From an uncultured Eubacteriales bacterium (GTDB lineage: Bacteria > Bacillota > Clostridia > Christensenellales > Borkfalkiaceae): DNA of 33,084 nucleotides. Below the pieces are notes generated by a model, which made no database searches, was not told the DNA's origin, and saw only the letters and a list, made by a program, of their open reading frames with translations. Shown one piece after another: positions 23,062-29,901 of this stretch (position 1 is the first letter of the stretch; each line of letters begins with the position of its first letter). The stretch is from positions 1-33,084 of the forward strand of contig UQZE01000005.1 of NCBI GenBank assembly GCA_900545325.1, written 5' to 3'. The position numbers and the translations under genes were made by a program.

Positions 23062-23093
23062 AAAAACGCGTTCCCGACGGGACACGCGTTTTT
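23062..23093. terminator. Bidirectional terminator between the small ORF and the M16 protease gene
   Basis: AAAAACGCGT (23062-23071) and ACGCGTTTTT (23084-23093) form a 10-bp stem with an inner TCCC/GGGA pair. Runs of A and T at both ends make it work on both strands. It ends the small plus-strand ORF and, 8 nt past its stop, the M16 peptidase gene. Confidence 0.88.
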
Positions 23094-23100
23094 CGCCCTT

Positions 23101-24345
23101 TTAAATTTTCAGTTTTTTCCGCAACTTGCCGACCGTGGCGGCCGCCATCTTTTCCGTGTGCAGGCTTTCGTCGATCGCCACTTCGATGTCCTCCATGCGG
23201 CAGGCGTCGAGTTCTTTTATCTTCTGATTGACGTCGAAAAGCTCGTCCAGCATCAAGAGCTGCTTTCCGTAGACCAGCATCTGGCTGGCCGTGCTTTCCT
23301 GCGCCATGATGAAGGAAGCTTTCACCTGTTCCTTGCCGCGCTGAAATTCCGCCTCGGTGATGCCCGTTTCTTTCAGCCGCTTGACCTCGACCATGATACA
23401 TTCGAGCGCCATGTCGCGCTTGGAGGGATTCACCCCGGCGTAGATCTCGAACGTGCCGAGGTGCTTATACTGCGAAACGTAGGAATACACCGAATACGCG
23501 AGGCCGTATTTTTCGCGGATATTCTGAAACAGGCGGCTGCTCATGCCCCCGCCGAACACGGTGTTGAGTATGCGCACCGCCACGCTCATTTTCGAGCCGA
23601 GGCGGTACGAGGGCATGCACAGGCCTATGTGCGCCTGCTCTATGTCCTTGACCTTGACCAAACTGCCCGTGTAGACGCTTTTCTGCTCGAAGTGCGGGGC
23701 GGGCGGCGCCGTCCTTTTGAACTGCGAGGCAAAAAACTCGTCGCATATCTTTTCCGCCTCCGAAAAAGTGATGTTCCCGGCGATGGAAACGACCACGTTT
23801 TCGGGCACGTAATACTTGTCCATATAAGAGAGGATATCCTCTTTCGTGAACCTGTCCACGTTTTCGGACGTACCGAGCACGGTGCGCCCCAGCCCGCTTT
23901 TGCCGAAATAACTTTCCGCCAGCAAATCGAAACAGAGGTCCTCCGGCGCGTCGTCGCACATGTGAATTTCTTCCTGGATAACGCCCTTTTCCCGCGCGCT
24001 TTCCTCGTCGTCGAACACGGAATTGAAAAACAGGTCGGACAGGATTTCCGCGCTGGCGCGGAAATTTTCCTTCGTGGACTTTACGTAGTAGCAGGTATTT
24101 TCTTTGGCCGTATAGGCGTTGATCTGCGAACCGAGCCTTTCCGTGGAATCGGAGATCTCGAACGCCGAGCGCTTTTCGGTGCCCTTGAAGAGCATATGCT
24201 CGATATAGTGGGAAATTCCGTTGTTTTCCGCGGTTTCGTTGATGCTGCCCGTATTGACGAGTATGCCCAGCGAAACGGTGTACAGCCCCGGCATGGTTTT
24301 GACCACCAGCCTCAGCCCGTTGTCGTATGTTTTTATCTTTTCCAT
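23101..24345 (-). CDS. mlpA: M16-family zinc peptidase, MlpA/YmxG-like
   Basis: This 414-residue protein belongs to the M16B (processing-peptidase-like) metallopeptidases. The inverted zinc motif HxxEH is present as H46-Y-I-E49-H50, with the distal Glu ligand in the EEI stretch at 125-126. Two homologous halves are visible, and the glycine-rich loop is FGGGMSSRLFQ near residue 240. The gene order pnp, YlxY-like, M16 matches B. subtilis pnpA-ylxY-mlpA, supporting orthology with MlpA, a cytoplasmic M16 protease. It starts 9 nt after the deacetylase gene and is co-transcribed with it. The ribosome site is weak (GGAG about 13 nt away), suggesting coupling to the upstream gene. Confidence 0.93.
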   Translation of the reverse strand: MEKIKTYDNGLRLVVKTMPGLYTVSLGILVNTGSINETAENNGISHYIEHMLFKGTEKRSAFEISDSTERLGSQINAYTAKENTCYYVKSTKENFRASAEILSDLFFNSVFDDEESAREKGVIQEEIHMCDDAPEDLCFDLLAESYFGKSGLGRTVLGTSENVDRFTKEDILSYMDKYYVPENVVVSIAGNITFSEAEKICDEFFASQFKRTAPPAPHFEQKSVYTGSLVKVKDIEQAHIGLCMPSYRLGSKMSVAVRILNTVFGGGMSSRLFQNIREKYGLAYSVYSYVSQYKHLGTFEIYAGVNPSKRDMALECIMVEVKRLKETGITEAEFQRGKEQVKASFIMAQESTASQMLVYGKQLLMLDELFDVNQKIKELDACRMEDIEVAIDESLHTEKMAAATVGKLRKKLKI

Positions 24346-24354
24346 CGTAATTTT

Positions 24355-25071
24355 CTATTCTCCGATATTTTGTGAAACCGTTACCGTTTTCAGTCCTTCC
24401 TTTTCGTAATAGGACAAAATGCGCGGCAGGGCTTTGAGCGTGTGCTCCTTCGGGTGCATCAGGATCAGCTCTCCCCCCTCGACGTTTTCCGTCGCGCGTT
24501 TATACACGACGTTTTCGTCGTGATCGCGCCAGTCTATGGTATCCTTCGACCACATGATCACGCGGTATTCCATATCCGAACACGCCGCCAGCGTATTTTT
24601 GCCGAACGCCCCGGACGGCGGCGCGAAAAGGGAAGTCTTCACCCCGCAGAGCGCCTGCACGATGACTTCGGTCATGCGGATCTCTTCCTTATTCTGTTCG
24701 AGCGAGAGTTTTGAATGATCCTTGTGGAAATAGCCGTGGTTCGCCAGCTCGTGTCCGCCCGCTACGATCTTTTTCAGACATTCGGTATTGTCGTCCGCCC
24801 AGCAGCCGCCCACGAAAAAGGTTGCCGTCGCGCCGTATTCCTCCAGCGTTTCCAGTATGCCCTCCACGACGGCGGTGTTTTCGTATACGTTAAACATCAG
24901 CGACACGCCGTCCGAATTTCTGTTCCCGTTGTAATACGGTTCGTACCCCTTGCCCGCAGTCGGCGCGGTGCTTCCCGGCACGATGGTGAACGCAAACACG
25001 AACACGATGACCGCCGCCACCGCTATATTGGAAAAAAGCCCGATGATCACATCTCTTTTTAGTTTCTTCAT
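24355..25071 (-). CDS. ylxY: YlxY-like polysaccharide deacetylase-family protein with altered active site
   Basis: This 238-residue protein has an N-terminal signal anchor (residues 9-31) and an extracellular NodB-type carbohydrate esterase 4 fold. The zinc histidines H112 and H116 (NHGYFHKDH) are kept, as are motif 4 (WSKDTIDW) and motif 5 (LILMHP). Motif 1, normally TFDDG with the catalytic and metal-binding Asp residues, reads MFNVY (N61, V62), and motif 3 reads APPSG instead of RPPxG. So the protein may not deacetylate. Position between pnp and an M16 protease gene matches ylxY of B. subtilis, a gene I recall as part of the sporulation sigma-E programme. Its upstream region carries a sigma-E-like promoter. 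The start has AAAGGAG 6 nt upstream. Confidence 0.88.
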   Translation of the reverse strand: MKKLKRDVIIGLFSNIAVAAVIVFVFAFTIVPGSTAPTAGKGYEPYYNGNRNSDGVSLMFNVYENTAVVEGILETLEEYGATATFFVGGCWADDNTECLKKIVAGGHELANHGYFHKDHSKLSLEQNKEEIRMTEVIVQALCGVKTSLFAPPSGAFGKNTLAACSDMEYRVIMWSKDTIDWRDHDENVVYKRATENVEGGELILMHPKEHTLKALPRILSYYEKEGLKTVTVSQNIGE

Positions 25072-25091
25072 TCCCCGCTCCTTTATTCATA

Positions 25092-25120
25092 TATTTATGA
25101 TTAAAGGGGGGCGGATATTC
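25092..25120 (-). promoter_or_regulatory. Sigma-E-like promoter of the ylxY-mlpA pair
   Basis: On the minus strand GAATATC (25120-25114; 6 of 7 to KMATATT), a 14-nt spacer, and CATAAATA (25099-25092; 6 of 8 to CATACAHT) form a sigma-E-type promoter about 20 nt before the ribosome site. No comparable sigma-A promoter is visible between the pnp terminator and the gene. Confidence 0.5.
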
Positions 25121-25127
25121 TTTTTTT

Positions 25128-25167
25128 GCCGAAAACAAAGCGGCATGCCGCCGAAGCCGCACGCCGC
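25128..25167 (-). terminator. Intrinsic terminator of pnp with UUCG tetraloop
   Basis: GCCGC-rich arms at 25167-25156 and 25151-25140 pair over 12 bp (one wobble, one mismatch) around a C-UUCG-G tetraloop, followed on the minus strand by TTTGTTTTCGG. It begins 20 nt after the pnp stop and separates pnp from the ylxY-like gene. Confidence 0.8.
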
Positions 25168-25187
25168 CCGAGAATTTCAGTAAAGCT

Positions 25188-27290
25188 TCAGCTGAGTTTT
25201 TCCAGCAGCTTCAGATCGATACCTTTTTCGCCGATCTTGACGATCTCCACTTTCACCTTGTCGCCGATGGCGAGCACGTCCTCCACGCTGTTCAGGCGCT
25301 TGTTGTACATTTCCGAAAGCTTGGAAATGTGAATGAGCCCGTCCTTGCCCGGAGCGAGTTCGCAGAACGCGCCGACCTTAGGCAGGATGCGCAGCACCTC
25401 GGTGATGAACATATCGCCCACTTCGGGGTCTTTCGCGATGGAAAGGATAATGGCTTTCGCGCGCTCTCCCTGTCCGTTTTCGCCGTAGGAAGCGATCTGC
25501 ACGAGGCCGTCGTCCGTGATGTCGATCTTGACGCCCGTTTCCTCGATAATCTTGTTGATAACCTTGCCGCCGGAGCCGATGACCTCCCTGATCTTTTCGG
25601 GATCGATCATGAAACTCATGATGCGCGGCGCGTATTTGCTGAGATCGTCCGCAGGCTTATCGATACATTCGAGCATTTTGCCCAAAATATATTTTCTGCC
25701 CACGTTCGCCTGCGCGATGGCCTGGCGGAGAATGTTTTCGTCTATGCCCTTGATCTTGATATCCATCTGGATGGCCGTGATGCCCTTTTCGGTGCCCGCG
25801 ACCTTGAAGTCCATATCGCCGAGGAAGTCCTCAAGCCCCTGGATATCGGTGAGGATGGCAACCCTGTCGGATTCCGTATCCTTGATAAGCCCCATGGCGA
25901 TGCCCGCAACGGGCGCCTTGATGGGCACGCCCGCGTCCATCAGCGCGAGGGTGGAACCGCAAACGCTGCCCTGCGAAGTGGAACCGTTGGAGCTTAAAAC
26001 CTCGCTGACCATTCTGATGGCGTACGGGAACTCCTCCACCGAGGGGATAACGGGTTCGAGCGCGCGCTCCGCGAGGGCGCCGTGGCCGATTTCGCGGCGG
26101 CCGGGGCTTCTCATCGGCTTGGCTTCGCCCGAAGCGTAACCGGGCATGTTGTACTGATGCATGTATCTCTTGCCCGTCTCTTCGTCCAAACCTTCGAGTT
26201 TCTGCTGTTCGCTGATCATGCCGAGCGTACACGTGGTCATGACCTGCGTCTGGCCTCTCGTGAACACGCCGCTGCCGTGCACCCTGGGCAGTATGCCGTG
26301 TTCGCACCAGATCGGGCGGATTTCCGTCAGCTTTCTGCCGTCCGGACGGATGCCCTTGTCGAGTATTTTCGCCCTGACCTTTTCCTTGGTCAGATAATAT
26401 AAGCTGTCCTTGATTTCGCGCGTTTTGTCGGGGAACGTTTCCGCGAAGTGCGCGAGCGTATCCGCCTCCACCTTATCCTGCGCCGCCTGGCGTTCCTCTC
26501 TCACGTAGTGTTCGAGGGCCTCGTCGAGCATGCCGCCCGCAAATTCGCGCACGGCCTTGTCCACTTCTTCGGAAACGTGGTAAAGCTCCATTTGCTTTTT
26601 GGGCTTGCCGACTTCCTTGACGATCTCTTCCTGGAAAGCGCATTGCTTTTTGATGGCCTCGTGGCCGAAGAGTATGGCGCCGACCATCTCGTCGTCGCTG
26701 ATCTCTTTGGAGCCTGCCTCGACCATCATGATGGCGTCCTTAGTGCCCGCGAGGTTGAGCGCGAGCGTGCTCTTTTCGCGCTGCGCCAGCGACGGGTTGA
26801 TAACGTATTCGCCGTCCACGATGCCGACCACCACCGAACCCGTGGGGCCTGCGAACGGAATGTCGGAAATGCTGAGCGCGATCGAGCTGCCGAACATGGC
26901 GAGCGGCTCGGGCGCGATGTCGGGTTCCACCGAAAGGGCGGTCGCCACGACGATAACGTCGTTGAAAATGCCCTTAGGGAACAGCGGGCGCAGCGGCCTG
27001 TCGATCAGGCGGGATGTCAAAATCGCCTTGTCGCTCGCTCTGCCCTCCCTTCTCTTGAAACCGCCGGGGATCTTGCCCACGGCGTACATCTTTTCTTCGT
27101 AATCGACGCCGAGCGGGAAGTAATCCATGCCCTCCCTCGGCTTTTCCGCCATGGTAACGTTGACCATGACCACGGTTTCCCCGCACCTTACCACGCAGGA
27201 ACCGTTCGTCTGTTCCGCATACTTGCCGATCTCGACAACAACTTCCCTGCCGCCGATCTCGGTTTTGAATTCTCTGAATTTCTGTGCCAT
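25188..27290 (-). CDS. pnp: Polyribonucleotide nucleotidyltransferase (PNPase)
   Basis: PNPase is the trimeric 3'-5' phosphorolytic exoribonuclease of mRNA turnover. The 700 residues show two RNase PH-like cores (about 1-230 and 310-545) joined by an all-helical domain. The first core has LIDRPLRPLFPKG and the second the active-site segments RSPGRREIGHG and MDIKIKGI. The KH domain starts near 555 with the loop GSGGKVINKI, and the S1 domain from about 620 contains GAFCELAPGKDGLIHIS. Start and length are standard, with AGGAAGAG just upstream. It follows rpsO as in most bacteria, with a structured terminator region between them, and no clear promoter of its own, so read-through from rpsO probably supplies most transcripts. 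Confidence 0.98.
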   Translation of the reverse strand: MAQKFREFKTEIGGREVVVEIGKYAEQTNGSCVVRCGETVVMVNVTMAEKPREGMDYFPLGVDYEEKMYAVGKIPGGFKRREGRASDKAILTSRLIDRPLRPLFPKGIFNDVIVVATALSVEPDIAPEPLAMFGSSIALSISDIPFAGPTGSVVVGIVDGEYVINPSLAQREKSTLALNLAGTKDAIMMVEAGSKEISDDEMVGAILFGHEAIKKQCAFQEEIVKEVGKPKKQMELYHVSEEVDKAVREFAGGMLDEALEHYVREERQAAQDKVEADTLAHFAETFPDKTREIKDSLYYLTKEKVRAKILDKGIRPDGRKLTEIRPIWCEHGILPRVHGSGVFTRGQTQVMTTCTLGMISEQQKLEGLDEETGKRYMHQYNMPGYASGEAKPMRSPGRREIGHGALAERALEPVIPSVEEFPYAIRMVSEVLSSNGSTSQGSVCGSTLALMDAGVPIKAPVAGIAMGLIKDTESDRVAILTDIQGLEDFLGDMDFKVAGTEKGITAIQMDIKIKGIDENILRQAIAQANVGRKYILGKMLECIDKPADDLSKYAPRIMSFMIDPEKIREVIGSGGKVINKIIEETGVKIDITDDGLVQIASYGENGQGERAKAIILSIAKDPEVGDMFITEVLRILPKVGAFCELAPGKDGLIHISKLSEMYNKRLNSVEDVLAIGDKVKVEIVKIGEKGIDLKLLEKLS

Positions 27291-27368
27291 TCTCTTCCTC
27301 TCCTACTCTTTACTTTTTTGCGCCATACGTCCGGCCCGTCCCCCTTCCGACCGCAGGCGTAACCGCGG

Positions 27369-27423
27369 AAAAAAGGGCGATTTACATAAAATAAGGGCGT
27401 GCAAATCCCGCCGCCCTTTTTTT
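27369..27423 (-). terminator. Terminator region between rpsO and pnp with two alternative right arms
   Basis: On the minus strand the left arm AAAGGGCG (within 27423-27413) can pair either with CGCCCTT at 27399-27393, followed by ATTTTATG, or with CGCCCTTTTTT at 27379-27369. The first gives a short 7-bp stem, the second an 11-bp stem with a large loop. It would allow partial termination, leaving some read-through into pnp. Confidence 0.65.
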
Positions 27424-27424
27424 G

Positions 27425-27688
27425 TTACTTTCTCAGATCCAGATCAGCGATTATCTTTCTGTATCTTTCGATATCGATATTTTTGAGATAATCCAAAAGA
27501 CCGCGTCTTTCGCCGACCATTTTTAAGAGGCCGCGTCTCGAGTGGTTGTCCTTTTTGTTGACCTGAAGGTGTTCGTTGAGGTGATTGATTCTCTCCGTCA
27601 GAAGCGCGATCTGCACTTCGGGGGAACCCGTGTCGCCTTCGTGTCTTGCGAATTTCGCGATGATTTCCTGTTTTTTAGCTTTGTCCAT
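27425..27688 (-). CDS. rpsO: 30S ribosomal protein S15
   Basis: S15 is a primary binding protein of the 16S rRNA central domain and helps bridge the subunits. The true start is the ATG at 27688 with a consensus GAGGAGGT 7 nt upstream, giving 87 residues; the longer open frame upstream is untranslated leader. The sequence holds the family core: FARHEGDTGSPEVQIALLTERI, then NHLNEHLQVNKKDNHSRRGL and LLKMVGERRGLLDYL. It is followed by pnp. A leader of about 93 nt precedes it. Confidence 0.99.
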   Translation of the reverse strand: MDKAKKQEIIAKFARHEGDTGSPEVQIALLTERINHLNEHLQVNKKDNHSRRGLLKMVGERRGLLDYLKNIDIERYRKIIADLDLRK

Positions 27689-27781
27689 AATTTTTACCTC
27701 CTCTATGGCGTAGTCTGCCCGAAACAAAGCGCGCCGCCGAGTATTCCAACGCCCTTGTCCGTCGGGTAAAAGCTTTAATCT
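27689..27781 (-). promoter_or_regulatory. rpsO 5' leader, candidate S15 autoregulatory RNA
   Basis: The predicted transcript carries about 93 nt before the rpsO ATG, much longer than the other leaders in this window. S15 represses its own mRNA through structured leaders in several phyla. GC-rich segments (around 27705-27770) could fold, but I cannot assign the known S15-binding motif by eye. Confidence 0.35.
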
Positions 27782-27787
27782 ATGTAA

Positions 27788-27816
27788 AGTATAGCAAACT
27801 TTCCTTTTTTTGTAAA
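27788..27816 (-). promoter_or_regulatory. rpsO promoter
   Basis: On the minus strand TTTACA (27816-27811) and TATACT (27793-27788) are separated by 17 nt. The predicted start is near 27781. Confidence 0.8.
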
Positions 27817-27872
27817 CTGTTTTTCGCCGCAAAAAGCCAAAATTTACGCCGAATTTGCGCCGATAATCGCCT

Positions 27873-27909
27873 CGGAAAGCCGCGCGGCGAGAAAGCGCCG
27901 CCCTTTCCG
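27873..27909 (-). repeat. Stem-loop after hemZ without T-tract
   Basis: CGGAAAG (27909-27903 on the minus strand) pairs with CTTTCCG (27879-27873), with an inner GC-rich CGGCG/CGCCG pair. It lies just past the hemZ stop. No T-run follows, so it may stabilise the mRNA 3' end or be a factor-dependent stop rather than an intrinsic terminator. Confidence 0.4.
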
Positions 27910-27913
27910 CCCT

Positions 27914-29296
27914 CTATTTTTCCGACGCGCGTCCCTTTCCGCCCGAAAAAAGCCGTTCTTTTTCCCGTACGATCTCTCCGATCTTGGCGATATACGTAGG
28001 TATGTCTTTGGGATTTTTATAGCGTTCTATGCGCGCGCAGCCTTCGAAAACCGCTTTGGATACGGCGTTCGCGCCGCAGGCGACCGTGGAGGAAATTTCC
28101 TCCATGGTGTCCACGTTGTAGACGCACGCTTTCCCCGGCAGGGCGTACCCCGTGTTTTCCAGGTTGCCCGCCATGTATTTCTGCCGATAAAGATAGTAGG
28201 GCTCGTACCCCGCCTTGGAAAGCGTTTCGTGCGCGTACTCCACCATTTCGGAAACGCCGTTTTCCGACAGATAACTCTTTTCCTCTTTGAGCGCGGAACC
28301 GCGTTTCAGGCACAGCGTATGCACCGTTATGTTGTCGGGGCGCAGGTCGACCGCGGCGGAAAGCGAATAGCAAAAGTCCGCCGCCGTTTCCCCCTCCAGC
28401 CCCGCGATCAGATCCATGTTGACGGCGAATTTATCCTTGACCAGCGCGTATTTTTCAACGATATCCCGCGAGGTGTGCTTTCTGCCCAGGCGTTCGAGCG
28501 TTTTGTCGTTGAAGGTCTGCGGATTGACGCATACGCGGTTGACGCCGTATTCCGCGAGCAGCGCGACGTTTTCTTCCGTGATGCAGTCGGGCCGGCCGGC
28601 CTCCACGGTATATTCCGTATCGTGCCGGCCGATGGCTTTCAGCACACGCTCGAGTTCTTTCACGGGGAGGGCCACGGGCGTGCCGCCGCCCACGTAGACC
28701 GAACGCAGATTTTTGACGAGCGGCCACGCCGCGCCGATCTCGCGGACGAGCGCGTCCGTAAACGCCGCGATGTATTTGCCCGAACGGTTGATGTCCGCCG
28801 TGATGAACGAGCAGTATGAACACTTGGACGGGCAGAAGGGAACGAACGCGAAGAAATCCGCGTTGGCGTCGTCCTTTTTATAGACGCCGCGCTGGGCGGC
28901 GACGATCTTTTCCACGATGCGCCGCTTTTCGGGAGAAACGCGCATGGCGTCGAACAGCGGGCGGAAATCGCCCCGCTTTTCCAACTCCTGATACGCGAGT
29001 TTCGTGGGACGTATGCCCGTGAGCGCGCCCCATGGCATATCCCTGCCGAAATATTCGCTGAGCGCCTTATATGCCGCAAGCTTTACGGCGCGCTTTTCGT
29101 AGCGTTTTTTTTCGAGCGCGTCCGCCGCGGACGGAATTTCCTCTTTAAAAAAATATTCCTTTTCCTCCACCGTTACCGCGTTTTCGTATACGCCGCCCGC
29201 AACGGCAAATTCGTGAAAGAACGCGAGTTCGTTTTCTGGCACGAAGAGGTTGATCACCTCCCTGATGTCCGCGCCGTAGGGGGTGTTCGTCTTCAT
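27914..29296 (-). CDS. hemZ: Oxygen-independent coproporphyrinogen III oxidase-like radical SAM protein HemZ
   Basis: This 460-residue radical SAM enzyme belongs to the HemN/HemZ group. The 4Fe-4S/SAM motif CxxxCxxC is C155, C159 and C162 in CPSKCSYC, followed by VYVGGGTP, a SAM-binding glycine motif. HemZ-type features are the long N-terminal domain containing GIRPTKL (94-100) and the C-terminal stretch with YRQKYMAGNLENTGY. B. subtilis HemZ is linked to anaerobic heme synthesis, but in organisms without a complete heme pathway the real role is uncertain. The ATG overlaps the stop of the preceding MBL gene by 4 nt. It is the last gene of recJ-rel-MBL-hemZ, a common order in Clostridia, although apt and dtd, often included there, are absent. 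Confidence 0.93.
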   Translation of the reverse strand: MKTNTPYGADIREVINLFVPENELAFFHEFAVAGGVYENAVTVEEKEYFFKEEIPSAADALEKKRYEKRAVKLAAYKALSEYFGRDMPWGALTGIRPTKLAYQELEKRGDFRPLFDAMRVSPEKRRIVEKIVAAQRGVYKKDDANADFFAFVPFCPSKCSYCSFITADINRSGKYIAAFTDALVREIGAAWPLVKNLRSVYVGGGTPVALPVKELERVLKAIGRHDTEYTVEAGRPDCITEENVALLAEYGVNRVCVNPQTFNDKTLERLGRKHTSRDIVEKYALVKDKFAVNMDLIAGLEGETAADFCYSLSAAVDLRPDNITVHTLCLKRGSALKEEKSYLSENGVSEMVEYAHETLSKAGYEPYYLYRQKYMAGNLENTGYALPGKACVYNVDTMEEISSTVACGANAVSKAVFEGCARIERYKNPKDIPTYIAKIGEIVREKERLFSGGKGRASEK

Positions 29297-29898
29297 ATGT
29301 ACGGATTGAACTCCCTTTCGTGCGCCAGCGTGGTCGCCCTGCCGTGGCCGGGATAAACGGTGAAATCCCCCTTTACCGCCATGAGCTTTGCGAGCGAACG
29401 CTCCATATCGGCGTCGTCGCCGTCGGCGAGGTCGGTCCTGCCCGCGTTTTCATAAAACAGCGTGTCGCCGCTGAATATGCCGAGTTCGGTAAAAAAGCAC
29501 ACCGACCCCGCGGTGTGCCCCGGCGTTTCCATAACGCGCAGTTTAAATCCCTCGAAATCGAGAACGTCCCCGTCCCGAAAGGTGTTATCGGCATGCAGAG
29601 GCTCCACGCGGCGGCCGAAGACCGCCCCCTCGTTTTTATCGGTATAGAGCTTGTCCGCGTCCTTTTCGGAAACGTATATCTTCACGCCGAGATCCTGCAA
29701 TCGCTTGCAGCAGCCCATGTGGTCGAAATGCCCGTGCGTGAGATAGCACGCCGTTATTTTAAAACCGTGCTTTTCGGCGAAAGCGAGCACGGCCGCGCCG
29801 TCCTCGCCCGGATCGACGACGGCGGCGCGATCGTTTTCATTGACCAGAAAATAGGTGTTCACGCCCAGATCGCCCGTGAACATATGGTAAAGTTTCAT
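29293..29898 (-). CDS. MBL-fold metallo-hydrolase, glyoxalase II-like
   Basis: This 201-residue cytoplasmic enzyme has the complete metallo-beta-lactamase dinuclear metal site: H55-G-H57-F-D59-H60, H128 in TPGHTAGS, D145 in FSGDTLF and H185 in YPGHGRAT. Its short single-domain form matches YqgX/GloB-like hydrolases, which act on thioesters such as S-lactoyl-thiols, but the substrate is not proven. It sits 3 nt after rel and overlaps hemZ by 4 nt, so it is firmly inside the operon. The same position next to rel/hemZ is common in Clostridia. Confidence 0.93.
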   Translation of the reverse strand: MKLYHMFTGDLGVNTYFLVNENDRAAVVDPGEDGAAVLAFAEKHGFKITACYLTHGHFDHMGCCKRLQDLGVKIYVSEKDADKLYTDKNEGAVFGRRVEPLHADNTFRDGDVLDFEGFKLRVMETPGHTAGSVCFFTELGIFSGDTLFYENAGRTDLADGDDADMERSLAKLMAVKGDFTVYPGHGRATTLAHEREFNPYI

Positions 29899-29901
29899 AA
29901 T

